A stretch of DNA of 64,000 nt from positions 9,028,501 to 9,092,500 of the forward strand of contig WPIO01000008.1 in the NCBI GenBank assembly GCA_009760855.2. The letters run 5' to 3'. Source of the stretch: Cristatella mucedo. Lineage: Eukaryota > Bryozoa > Phylactolaemata > Cristatellidae. This document shows, piece after piece, positions 48,901-60,204 of this stretch (its first letter is position 1; each line of letters starts with the position of its first letter). The notes under the pieces are model-generated. The model worked only from the letters and a program-made list of their open reading frames with translations, searched no databases and was not told the DNA's origin. A program made the translations under genes and the position numbers.

Positions 48901-49125
48901 TTTTTGCCGAATATTCATTAGTGGTTCCGTTTGTGTATTATGCTTCTACAAATCGGTTATATATATTGGTTATTTTCATTATCATAAACAAATTTACTCT
49001 CGGTTCTTGGTCTTCGAGGTCAAGGCGTGTGTTGTGCCCACTTGTGTGTGTTGTGACGTGCGAAGCAATTGTATTTCATGGTCATATTAATGACATCGAG
49101 TTCTCTCGTAGCAACCCCGATTGTT
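45991..49125. other. No recognised gene; one LINE tail and a purine-rich tract
   Basis: AT-rich unique sequence. A LINE tail lies at about 47.3 kb. A GGA/GAA-rich polypurine stretch occupies about 48720-48840. Nothing else was recognised. Confidence 0.35.
47295..47425 (+). mobile_element. LINE 3'-tail fragment (degenerate)
   Basis: TCACTTACTATTCGACCACG, CTTCCTTTGCAGCATATG, TGCTTAGAAGG and AATTCTCTAAGGGCAATATA follow the order of the common LINE 3' end. Sense orientation, 5'-truncated to about 130 bp. Confidence 0.65.
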
Positions 49126-49835
49126 ATGCCTCAATATCAGAAGCAACGTGCAGCTGCCAGTATCCGGAAGGTTGACCTCGAACGACGTGTCTTCAACCCT
49201 TAATGGACTGACGAAGTATTCTTCGTCCAACGCCGTAACAAAGCGCGTGTTTAGTGTGCAGCGACAGCAACAGCACTTTCAAGCCGGTCGAATCTCAAGG
49301 AGCATTTCAATGCTAAGCATGCATACACGTATACAGACTACACCCCGGATGAGAGAAAAACTGAGGCTACTTGCTCGAGGTCAAAGTTGAATCAACGTTC
49401 GTCCCTCTTCAAGAAGTAGGCCTACACAGCTTCTGAAGCTGCTGAGCGTCGCACTCGTGGCTTCTACGAAGTGTACTTGTCGATTTCTAAAAAAATGCAT
49501 CCCTTCACTGATGCAGACTTTGTAATAGATTGTATGTTTGCTGCTGTTGACGTCATCTGTCCCGAGCAACAAGCCTCTTTCAAGGCAATCATGCTGCCTG
49601 TCTGCTCTGTGACTCGAGCCGTGGAGGGCTTGAACTCTGATGTCCGGTCTACGATGTTTATGAAAGTACAAATCTCGATATATTCTCGATCGCCTAGGAC
49701 GAGAGCAGCAATGTCATGGACACTGTGCAGCTGGCCGTATTTGTACGTGACATCGCCAAATCCTGGAGGTGGACGTGGAGTTTCTCAGCCTCATCCCGAA
49801 GAAGGGAATAACAACTGGCCAAGATGCATGTCTGT
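49126..49835 (+). pseudogene. Decayed hAT transposase with BED-type zinc finger
   Basis: From an ATG at 49126 the frame reads MPQYQKQRAAASIRKVDLER, then RVFNP-stop-WTDEVFFVQRRN and SNLKEHFNAKHAYTYTDYTP (His codons at 49303 and 49318), and LNQRSSLFKK. This has the layout of the N-terminal BED-like finger of GTF2IRD2/ZBED-type hAT proteins; the finger's cysteine side is damaged. It continues PFTDADFVIDCMFAAVDVIC and PEQQASFKAI. After a frameshift near 49650 comes NLDIFSIA-stop-DESSNVMDTV and QLAVFVRDIA, the first catalytic Asp region, with a TAG at 49695-49697. A second shift near 49765 leads to EFLSLIPKKGITTGQDACL. Two in-frame stops plus two frameshifts make it inactive. The C-terminal dimerisation region was not found. 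Confidence 0.72.
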
Positions 49836-50104
49836 CGCTAGCCTTTTCCCCGTATTTTGCGTATTTATGTTTACAAGTTTGTGCATGCTCAACTCAGCAG
49901 CTGAGAGACGGTGCAGCAGCTGCCGATCTGGTCGATGCTGTCCCAGGTGGCGGTGCCATGAGTTGGAAAGCTTACAATAGGGGCATCCTTGCAGGTAAAA
50001 GATGTTTCTTACAAGGACAAGGTGACTGCCGGTCCTCAGTCGAAGATCTTGAAGGGTGCAACGTGGGACGACAGCAACATCGCAGTGAGGCTCTGCTGAT
50101 CGAC

Positions 50105-50925
50105 CTTGTGAGCATCCATCGGCCTCATTTCACTCGAGCTTGCCCCAGGGTCCCATGCAGCCAAGCAGCTGCTCTTGGGGCTGGGGTAGAAGCTCGAGCG
50201 AAAAAAGCACCTGTTTGTCAAAACATCTGTCTCTTCACATCGCATGCAGGCATTTTAACAATCATTTGCCTCGTTTCAACTCGGCTCGACTTGTTAGGGC
50301 AGTAGTAAGAGTAGTGTAGAAGGCAGAAGGAAGAAAGTAGTCTTGATTGTTAAATCGATTGGGGTACTACAGCAGTAGCCCAGATGTGGGCCACTAACGA
50401 TCCCTCTCGTAGGCAGATTCTTGTACGACGTTGTAGATTCTTATGGCAGGTGGCTTGCAGTTGCTTTGTGTTTAAAGTAAAAGTAAATTCGATCGCCTCT
50501 CTTGATCAAGCTATCCCTGCCCATGAAGTGGGTGGATTGTCGGCTTGAGGATGAGAGGGACAAGCCCATCATTGATCGTTTTGCCACTGGAGCTGGCTGG
50601 AGCATTTCGGAGGAGAGGTCGTTGGCGTTTTTCTTTTCTATCGACAATCGACCGAACGTAGATGCAGCCATTGGATGATCTGAGCTGGCCTAAAAAAATA
50701 CCACAGCAGTGGCCGCCCTCACTCGATGATTGCTCGTTAGAACCAGCAGCCGATCAGCTTCTTGCCGTTTGCTGAGAATGCCAGGGTGCATTCAAAAGCT
50801 GACACCGATTCAGAGTTTCCCGTACTCCGGCCTACTAAGCAGCTGAAAGCGCTTAGGTCTAAGAATAGCCATTGTAAAGTGTATTCATTGCTATTGACTG
50901 CCATCTTTTATTATTCTGTGTGATG
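50105..50925 (+). repeat. Tandem segmental repeat, unit 1
   Basis: Begins GTGAGCATCCATCGGCCTCA and runs through GCAGCCAAGCAGCTGCTC, GATTCTTGTACGACGTTGTA and CCAGCAGCCGATCAG to TTCTGTGTGATGA. The same order occurs at 51.39 and 53.2 kb. It follows the hAT remnant directly. Identity of the repeat is unknown. Frames such as 50671-50441 minus recur in each unit but have no recognised domain. Confidence 0.8.
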
Positions 50926-51377
50926 AGCATTTCGGAGGTGAGGTTGGTGGCGCTTTCCTTTGCTAGCGGCAGTCGACCGAACGTAGATACAGCCATTGGA
51001 TGATCTGACCTTGCTTAAAAAAGAAAACCGCAGCATTGGCTGCCCCCACTCGATGACAGCTCATTAGAACCAGCAACCGATCAGTTTCTGGCCGGTTGCT
51101 GAGAATGCCAGGGAGCCTCAAAATGCTGACGCCGATTCATAGTATCACGTACTCAGGCCTACTAAGCAGCTGAAAAGCGTATAGACTTAAGGGTAGCCTT
51201 TGTGAAGCGTATTCATTGCTATTGACTGCTCTCTTTTGCAATTCTGTGAGATGACCGGTTTCGGTGTGCAGCTTATTGGCAGCTGTCCAGCTTTGCTGGA
51301 GTGGAGGAGCCTTGAGGCACAATTAGATAAACCCCAAAGCTCTAAAAGTGTATAATATATTTATATTATATTATGCC
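50926..51377 (+). repeat. Tandem segmental repeat, partial unit
   Basis: At 50925 the sequence jumps back to the GCATTTCGGAGGTGAGG point of the unit and repeats from there to TTATGCCAGTTCTAA, so this copy lacks the first half. This is the signature of unequal exchange between units. Confidence 0.75.
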
Positions 51378-52717
51378 AGTTCTAATATCCCAAGCAGCCA
51401 AGCAGCTGCTCTGCGAGTGGGGGGGGGGTAGCAGCTACAGCAAAAAAAGCACCCGTTTTGTCGAAAAGTCTGTCTCTTCACACCGCATGCAGGCATTTTA
51501 ACAATCATTTTCCTCGTTTAAACTCGGCTCGACTTGCTAGTACAATAGTAAGTGGTACAGAGAAGTGGTAGAAGACAGAAGGACGAATGTAGTATTGATT
51601 GTCAAATCGATTGGGGTACTGCAGCAGTAGCCCAAGTGTGGGCCACTAACGACCCCTCTCGTAGGCAGATTCTTGTTCGACGTTGTGGATTCTTACGGCA
51701 GGTGGCTTCCAGTCGCTTTTTGTTTAAATGAAAAGTATTCTCGATCGCCTCTCTTGATCAAGCTATCCATGCCCATGAAGTTGGTGGGCTGGTGGCTTGA
51801 GGATGAGAGGGACAAGCCCATCATCGATCGTTTTGCCACTGGAGCTGGCTGGAGCATTTCGGAGGTGAGGTGGGGGGGGGGGTTTCCTTTGCTATCGACA
51901 GTCGACCGAACGTAGATGCAGTCATTGGATGATCTGAGCTCGCCTAAAAAAGAAAATTGCAGCAACAGCTGCAACTCACTCCTGCTGAGCACTAGTTAGA
52001 ACCAGCAACCAATCAGAGTCGTGCCGGTTGCTGAGAATGCCAGGGTGCATTCAAAAGCTGACGCCGATTCAGAGTTTCCCGTACTCCGGCCTACTAAACA
52101 GCTGAAAAGTGCTTAGACCTAAGAATAGCCTTTGTGAAGCGTATTCATTGCTATTGACTGCACTCTTTTAGTACTCCGTGTCATCACAGGCTTCGGTGTG
52201 CAGCTTGCTGGCAGCTCCACTCCAGCATTGCTGGAGTGGAGCTGCCAAAAAGCTAAACCTAAACCCCAAAGCCCTAAAAGTGTTTAATATATTTGTAATA
52301 TATTATGCCAGTTCTAAGATTGTTCGCTTCCGGAAGATCAACGTATAGTCTAACTCAAAAAACGCCTTTGAAGATAAAAATTGAAAGACGCTTTATTTTT
52401 GAGTGTGAGCATACTGCTATAAAGCTATTTGCAATCGCTGGCCCTATCGTCAGAAATAAAGTGTTCCGGTACTTCCATATAAATAGCGCCTGCAACTGAT
52501 AACGGGGCTTTGTGCTTGGCTGCTAAGTTTCGCAGGTTTGCCTAAGAAATTGTTTGTATTCATCCTAACCAGTGCAGTTGTTTTCACTCTGATTGTACGA
52601 TCAATAGGTATGAGTTGCAGATCTGGTTCTTCTAGCAAATCTGAGTTGTTTAATTGATGATCGATTCAATTTTAGTCGGTTGTTTTCTTGTTTACGGGCA
52701 GCAGCTCTCCCAAAAAC
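51378..52717 (+). repeat. Tandem segmental repeat, unit 2
   Basis: Starts GCAGCCAAGCAGCTGCTCTG near 51392 and runs through ATTCTTGTTCGACGTTGTGG, a perfect palindrome at 52210-52246, and AACGGGGCTTTGTGCTTGGC to GGGCAGCAGCTCTCC, after which a LINE tail begins. This unit and unit 3 are the two most complete. Function unknown. Confidence 0.8.
52210..52246. repeat. Perfect 18-bp-arm palindrome
   Basis: GGCAGCTCCACTCCAGCA, one base, then its exact complement TGCTGGAGTGGAGCTGCC. The homologous place in unit 3 (about 54049) has the same hairpin with two bases lost in one arm, and the partial unit has a poorer version near 51270. Confidence 0.92.
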
Positions 52718-53196
52718 ATATTAATAATGATAGGGTTGATATGGCGCCCTTATACAACTCAATCTTTTGTTAGGCACTTTACATTTTCTGCTAAGGGAAG
52801 TGCTCTATTAAACGGCTATGGTCATGCGGTGAGGGGTGACACGCAAAGGGTCTGGATGCAAGTCAGGTTAGTGGCAGTATGCAAAAGTGTCAGTGCCCAC
52901 AGCACATAAATGACGAATCAAAGGAACCCACTAAGTGTTGTCACCGAAAGGTGCGTTTTTAATTTCTTTTTAAATGTGGTTAAGTCAGAGGATGTCGTGA
53001 CGGAAGTCGGGAGTGAGTTCAAAGCTTTGAGAGCATACAAACTAACTGCACAGTCTCCGAGTAATTGGAGGTTTGTACCAGATGCAGGTGAATAGTTAGA
53101 TTCCGAATAGCTGGTAGTAGGATGCTTAGCCTGGTGTGGTAGCAGACCTAATAAGTAGGCTATAGCCAAAAAATGAAGTGACCACAAAGTGATAAA
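52718..53196 (-). mobile_element. L2/CR1-like LINE, copy J
   Basis: TAATAATGATAGGGTTGATA and GCGCCCTTATACAACTCAAT mark the minus-strand tail. The C-terminal coding block (HFLAIAYLLGLLPHQAKHPT in 53226-52918) follows. It is cut at about 53196 by the start of repeat unit 3. The diagnostic CTCTATTAAACGGCTA near 52802 is shared only with copy K. Confidence 0.75.
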
Positions 53197-54563
53197 CCTA
53201 GTGAGCTTCCATCGGCCACATTTCACTCAAGCTTGCCCATGGTCCCAAACAGCTAAGCAGCTGCTCTGTGAATGCGGGGGGGGGTAGCAGTCGTTAAAAA
53301 AGGCACCCGTTTGTCGAAAAGTCTGTCTCTTCACACCGCATTTTAACAATCATTTGCCTCGTTTCAATTCGGCTCAAGTTGTTAGTACAGTAGTAAGTGG
53401 TACAGAGTAGTGGTAGAAGGCAGAAGGAAGAATGCAGTCTCGATTGTTAAATCGATTGGGGTACTGCAGCAGTAGCCCAGGTGTGGGCCACTAACGACCC
53501 CTCTCGTAGGCAGATTCTTGTTCGACGTTGTAGATTCTTATGGCGGGTGGCTTCCAGTTGCTTTGTGTTTAAAGTAAAAGTAAATTCGATCGCCTCTCTT
53601 GATCCAGCTATCCCTGCCCATGAAGTGGGTGGATTGTCGGCTTGAGGATGAGAGGGACAAGCCCATCATTGATCGTTTTGCCACTGGAGCTGGCTGGAGC
53701 ATTTCGGAGGAGAGGTCGTTGGCGTTTTTCTTTTCTATCGACAGTCGACCGAACGTAGATGCAGTCATTGGATGATCTGAGCTGGCCTAAAAAAGAAAAC
53801 CACAGCAGTGGCCGCCCTCACTCGATGATTGCTCGTTAGAACCAGCAGTCGATCAGCTTCTTGCCGTTTGCTGAGAATGCCAGGGTGCATCCAAATTCTG
53901 ACGCCGATTCAGAGTTGCTGGTACTCCGGCCTACTAAGCAGCTGAAAGCGCTTAGATCTAAGAATAGTCATTGTGAAGTGTATTCATGGCTATTGACTGC
54001 CATCTTTTATTATTCTGTGTGATGACAGGCTTCGGTGTGCAGCTTGCTGGCAGCTCCACTCCAGCATTGCTGGAGTGGGCTGCCAACTAGCTAAACTTAA
54101 AGCCTGAAGCTCTAAAAGTATTTAATATATTTGAAATATATTATACCAGTTATCACATTGTTTGCTTCCGGTAAGATCAACGTATGATCCAACTAAAAAA
54201 CGCCTTTGAAGACAAAAAAATTTGAAAATTCAAAGACGCTTTATTTTTGAGTGTGAGCATGCTGCTATAAAGCTACTTGCAATCGCTGGTGCTATCTTCA
54301 GAAATAAACTGTGCTGGAACTTCTATCTACACAGCGCCTTCAACTGATAACGGGGCTTTGTGTTTGGCTGCTAAGTTTTGCAAGTTTGCCTTTGAAATTA
54401 TTTGCACGCATCCTAACCAGTACAGTTGTTTTCACTCTGATTGTGCGATCTATTGGTATGAGCTGCAGGTCTGGTCCTGCTAGGAAATCTGAGTTGCTTA
54501 ATTGATGATCGATTCAATTTTAGTCGTTTGTTTTCTTGTTTACGGGCAGCAGCTCTCCTACTT
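53197..54563 (+). repeat. Tandem segmental repeat, unit 3
   Basis: Begins GTGAGCTTCCATCGGCCACA like unit 1 and contains GATTCTTGTTCGACGTTGTA, TTGATCCAGCTATCCCTGCC and the palindrome region. It ends in GGGCAGCAGCTCTCC followed by a LINE tail, exactly as unit 2 does. Confidence 0.8.
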
Positions 54564-54682
54564 ATATAGTAATAATGATACATTTGATATATATGCCCTT
54601 AGAGAACTCAATCTTTTTTTAGGCACTTTAAATTTTCTGCAAAGGAAAGAACTCTATTAAACGGCTAGGGTCTTGCGAGAAG
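54564..54682 (-). mobile_element. LINE tail, copy K (duplicate of J)
   Basis: TAGTAATAATGATACATTTG, CCCTTAGAGAACTCAATC and CTCTATTAAACGGCTAGGGT. It sits at the same place at the end of unit 3 as J does after unit 2 and shares private changes with it. It is broken off at about 54682. Confidence 0.75.
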
Positions 54683-55595
54683 CCTGGGAATGACATCCCA
54701 AAGCAAAACGGATAGTGGACGAGGATCGTGAGTGTGAGCAGTTGTGGATTTGCGCACAGAAGAGGTCCAACAGAGGAAAATCCACCACTATAGAGCTAGG
54801 CCTACTTCTTGTTGTAGTCATTTTGCATGGTACTTTTGCTGACTTCGCGCCTCCAAAGCAGACTAGCTATAGCCATATTGCCACTGTCAAACAAGCTATT
54901 TTCGTCTGAACAAACAATCATTCGTTGGCCCGCTCTCTGGTGTACGAGAATTCTCGATATGGTGGTGTCAGAAATCCTCAATGGACTCATTACTTGCAAG
55001 CCATTACTGTACAGTATGATCATTTAAGTTTAATTTAAGTTCTTGCAAAATTCAGATGGTAAACATTGATCATCATGCACGTTCAGACAACCGCATTAAA
55101 CAACTTCTTGGCAATCTGCAGTTATTTTCCTTTAATCATCCTATTAAAGTCAGAGCTCAGCAACTCACGTTCAGGGGCCTCCATTTACTCGCTTCAGCAT
55201 GTAACTTGAAATACTTCTAAACCTGGCTTTCCATCATTCCTTTCAGTCCGATCGTTTAGTTGTGCCAGCGAAAATCCTTTAGCTGTTTGGAAATCAAGTT
55301 TAAATTCCTCTCGCCTCCAAAGCCCGTAACTGACTAAGGACTTGCAATTTACCAGCTCCTGCTTTGACGGTGGTTGATAAAAGGCTTAGAGTATCTAGCC
55401 GTTACTCAGTAGCTATTATCTTTCCCATTCGCACTTCCTGTCGTTTGCATGCCTACGCCAGCTACAGTTTTGCTTGTCATAGCCTTTCTAAAGTGACATG
55501 TCATGCCCGTACTTACAGCAAGTAGTTTACTGTGAAATTTTAGTATATGAGAGTTCGTAGGGGGATACTTTCCAGGCTACGTTTGACGTAGAGCT
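54683..55595. other. No recognised feature
   Basis: Unique-looking sequence between two LINE fragments. Open frames of 64-73 codons near 54.7-55.0 kb on both strands show no motif. Confidence 0.4.
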
Positions 55596-56286
55596 ATAAT
55601 AATAATAATTTACTTGATGGAGTGCCCTCAGGGAACTCAACCTCTTTCTAGGCACTTTAAAATTGCTGCAATGTGAACACGATTGAATGGTGAGCAGTAT
55701 CAAACCTGATCAGATAACCAAAAGAATAACATGGTTAGGGGTGACATGCAAAGGGTCAGCAAGCAAGTGCGGTTGGCTGCAGCATGTAAAAGTGTCAGCC
55801 CCTACAAGCACATAAAAGACGAATCACGGGAACCCACTAAGTGCTGTCACAAAAAAGTGCGTTTTTAATTTCTTTTTAAATGTGGTTAAGTCAGAGGATG
55901 TCGTGACGGAAGTCGGGAATGAGTGCAAAGATTTGAGAGCATAAGACGTAATTGCATGGTCTCCGAAAAATTGGAGGTTTGTACGAGATGCAGGTAAACA
56001 GTTAGATTCCGAAAAGCTGGTAGTAGGAAGCTTAGCCCGGTGTGGCAGCCAACCTGATCGGTAGGCTGGAGCCAAAGAATGAAGTGACCTCAAAGTGAGC
56101 GAGAAAATCTTAAAGTCCATCCGTTGCTTGACTGGTAGCCAGTGCAGGTCGGCGAGAAGTGGTGTGATGTAGCAGCTGCGAAACTCACGACAGACAAGCC
56201 TAGCTGCCCAGTTTTGCACCAGTTGTAAGCGCCTGACTGCAGGCGCTGGTACAATAGCTGCAGTGAGCTACATAAGTCAAGACGGG
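55596..56286 (-). mobile_element. L2/CR1-like LINE, copy L
   Basis: The minus-strand tail (AATAATAATAATTTACTTGA, GTGCCCTCAGGGAACTCAAC) is followed by an intact 131-codon frame at 56219-55824: [40 protein letters not shown] and DLTTFKKKLKTHFFVTALSG, the ORF C-terminus. It is truncated before the RT palm. Confidence 0.85.
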
Positions 56287-59200
56287 AGCTCTATATAAAC
56301 GTCAGAATCTTCTTTCGCTGTTCCAATCCCATGAGTGCACAGTTCAGGTAATGGTCAGTTCCAGTTGTAAAGTGAAGCTTATGTATATGCCCTACTAAAT
56401 TTCCGATTACAGAGACATCGGGCATTCAACGTTGAGCCCACACTTTTGATGTTTCCAGAAGTGCTACCGGCGAGTGAACTTTTGCCCCCAATAGTTGCAT
56501 CATACATTTGGCTCTCCCAGTACTTTGGAATTTTTATGTTATGTATCTCCGTCTGTAACTCCACAAAGCCATAAAAAGACTATGTGGATGTTACGCAGGA
56601 GAGTTTTCTATGGTGCACTCACAGCCTAAGCCGCATTCGGTAGGCATTTGGCAGGAGGTCACGGAATAAAGAGAATCTTGAGCCGCCACTTGGAGAGTGG
56701 CTTCAAGTAAAAACTTCAAGTACAAACTGCTGAGTGATGCATACGTCAACGTTTAAACTCAGGTTAGCCAAATAATCAGCAGCGTAACATGACAGAGCTC
56801 TCAGCTATAGCTAAACTTGTTTCGTCATCTTGTCCCATACAATTCTGCTAAACTGATGAATAATTAAAACTTTGACTTTTCGCGTTGACACTGCTACCTC
56901 TCCAGTTCTCTAAACTTTTCCGAGTTGTAGAAAGATGGCTACCAGTAGCCAAAGGCTCGAAGCCCCACGAGCCGAACTACCTAGTTGTAGGGGGTAGCAC
57001 GTAGCAACCATTTCAGAGGTAAACTATCAAAGCCATCGCTTAACCGGCTTGGCAGCAAGTCACCGTTGTGAGGAAATCATGAGCTTTGTTGTTGCTTTTG
57101 CTTGCACGAGGCGAGCACTATGATTATTGGTGGAATTCTGGGCCTAAGTACGGGGGATGGGAGGGATTGACGAGGCTACTCTCAGGTATGTCAAAGTCAG
57201 ATCCGATTACGTCGGCAGAGTTTATAGCAGGAGAAGGCTCCTTGATAACAATATAGACTCGCCGATAGACCAGGAGAAGTTGAAGTATGGCGGATGTTGT
57301 TGCATCAGCCACAGATACTGTTTTCATTTGGAAATCCGAGTCACTAGGGCCCAGCTGGTAGGCCTCAACAGTTCTCGGTTTTTTTTGGCTTTGAGGCTTT
57401 GTTTTGAACTTTCAAAGCTTTAGTCTAAATAGTCGCTCATCCACTGTACTCAGGTGTGCTTACGACATATGAGCGTTCCACTAAAAACTGAAAAAAAACT
57501 GGATTAATTTCACGAGACCCAGCAGCTGATTTAGTGAAACCTACCAATGTGATTTGCATTGACTGGTCAAGGCGCCTCTTCACGACGGTTTTTGATATGG
57601 CCATTTGCTTCCTTGCTCTTCTCGTCATTTTGGCCTTAAACCTACCTGACATCAGCACGTCGCCTATTTTACCGGACCTTGGGGTGAAAGAACTTTAAGT
57701 CAGAAGAGCTCACTGGCGCCAGACAGGGAAGCCGGCAGCATGGGCTGCTGAGCTGTTGCATGCAGGAGATCCGCCCTATGAGGAGTTCATGAACGCTGGT
57801 GGTGCATGTATGGGATTGAGCATGTATCCTACACTCACAGTGCTGGTGCTCACAGGTGAACGGTCACATGCATAGCAACTGCAGTGCTGGACCATAATGC
57901 AGCGTGCCATGCAGCTTTTGAAAAGTTAGCAGATTGTGCTTTTGAGAAATTACAATTTGCAATTTCGTTCGACAGATTGCAATTCTATTCGGAAGCGAGT
58001 ATACAAGGAGTCTGATGTTGTTAAACTTTGCTAGTTTCCTGGATCGCCACCAGCAGCAGCTTTACCCACGGCTACTGAACTCGTCGAGAGTCTTGTGCTC
58101 ACTTATTGCCCATAAGTTTCTGCATAGTATCGCACGCTTATAAAGCTTTTTTACTCTTTTCCATAATATTTTCTTGGCAGCCAGCCTCCTGACAATATCG
58201 GTCTCTTCCCGTGTAACGAGCTTTATATAACAAGCTTATTTTACATATGTGATATTGAAAATCCGTCTCGAACTGCCGAATAAATTTATTTAGAGGTTTC
58301 ACTATATAATCAGCTATCGAACGATGGTTTCTATCATAAAAAATATGCATGTCAAGCCACTGGCCGTTATGCATGCGACACGGTGATTCTCATTGAAATA
58401 CAGTAAACGCACAGCTTAGCACCTTACTGATCCGAGCTTGTACCAGTCCCTGCCATCATTGTTCCTTCTTTTTCTACTCAAGCTAGATCGAATGGTTGTC
58501 CAAATGATGCACAAGATGCAGATGATGACAAGCAGTCTTCCCAGTTAACTTCCCGTAGCAGCGGCTCATAGGCTCTGGGCCTGCAGTTGCCAAGCCACAA
58601 CAGAGCCTCTCTCCAGCGATCTAACACAGCGTTTTCAGGAGCCTCGATTTCCTAATTAGTTTTTTATCTGATAAATCATGCTGATTCAGGGGCGGTTACT
58701 CTTCCCATCTTAGTGTGTCATTTACAAGTAGGCGGAATGAATAGTGCACAAATCTAAAGGTCAGTTGACTGGACTGATTTGATGTGAGGGTTTTAGGGTC
58801 GACAGTCACTGATGCACCTTCCCATCTCTGGAGCAGCTAGGTGTGTGAACACCGTTCAGGCGATCCACTGTAATTGAAAAAGCATTGCCTTGACTGTGGA
58901 GCAGTGCTACTTTGGCCGGCAGTTTCCGCATACACAATTTGCAGACGACATATAGATCCTATTTGATCTGACAGTGAGGATAACTTTCGGTGGAGGTGAA
59001 ATAAATAAAGAATATGCTTAGATTGCATGGTTGCCTGCTGTGAGAATTCTCCAATGCGAAAGACAGTGAACGTGATATTATCCCAGCTAAAGGTGAGTGC
59101 ACGATTACTAAATTAGCAGTTGTTCGTGCAAGATTGTGACCCATTAGGAGAGAACGACATACTAGTTGTACAACTTGCTCAACTGAAAAATGGCTTTATT

Positions 59201-59354
59201 TCTCAATTCAAGTAGAAAGCTAAGCCACAAGTGTTAGCATTTGACGTTAGAATTGACTTGTGGCTATCAGGGCTTCTTTGATAATCGTCCTATATCAATA
59301 TAAATGTTCTCGGGACGGAATATTAATGCATTATTATCTAATTTTAGCTTTATT

Positions 59355-59389
<35 letters not shown>

Positions 59390-60204
59390 GAACATAATGA
59401 ATGGAGAATAATGAACAAAAATGAACAGAGTTTAGTGCTGTAGTCAATGTCCGAGACACTGTTTATGATGCTATTTTTAGTTATCTGTTCGAAACGTGGT
59501 TATCGTCTTCAGACAATTGAATAGCTATATTATCAGTCATTTCATCCGCCTCCCTTAGCATTATTTTGCTGCTACCATCTATTGGAACCGTAAATTGTAT
59601 GCGATCCATGAGAAAGACAGCCCGGCTTGGCGCTTAAGTTACGAGACTGAATCTCGAAACCAAATAAGCAGGATTGCACACATCGTGGCCCATAAGAATT
59701 AGGCACGTTTTGCTGCGGTACCTATGCCACGGTACGAGGACGACGGAAGTGGGACACCTAGTTAAATCAATGGCATGAAAGCCATAACTAGAACATAGTT
59801 GTTACGGTCGTGGACACCAAGAGGGTCTGAGAAACTACCATATGGCACGCTTTTGCCAAACTTTGCAGATAGTCTCTCGATGTTTCCTCCCTTCTTCGCC
59901 ATTCATTTTGACTGACTACATGCTCATCTGATTTTAGACGACCGACATATTACGACAAACAGCCACCAGCCTTATGAAAATATGCTATCAGCTGATTAGG
60001 AAATATGTCTAGCTGTATTAGTCGTTAAAGGATGCCTAGTTTGAGCTTCAGAAAGTGTTTTCAGCCTCGTGTTCGGTGATCAGTTAAGTATAGGTACGCC
60101 TAGCATCAATCGTTGTCAGCTGCCATCACTCACAGAAGCTTCTACTCTGACTAAGCTATCTTTGGCTAGAAAGCTGCAACCGAAGAATACGCCAGCTGCA
60201 AACA
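56287..60204. other. No recognised gene
   Basis: Mixed sequence with an (AT)16 run at 59357-59388. Opposed frames near 57.12-57.66 kb (88 codons plus; 67 and 73 codons minus) have no recognised domain. The rest is unremarkable. Confidence 0.35.
59357..59388. repeat. (AT)n microsatellite
   Basis: About 32 bp of pure AT, followed by ATGAACATAATGAATGG-type short repeats. Confidence 0.95.

Noticed and set aside
49769-50305. 178-codon open frame read as one gene
   Set aside because: Only its first roughly 25 codons match the hAT protein; the rest crosses into the segmental repeat and has no recognisable domain.
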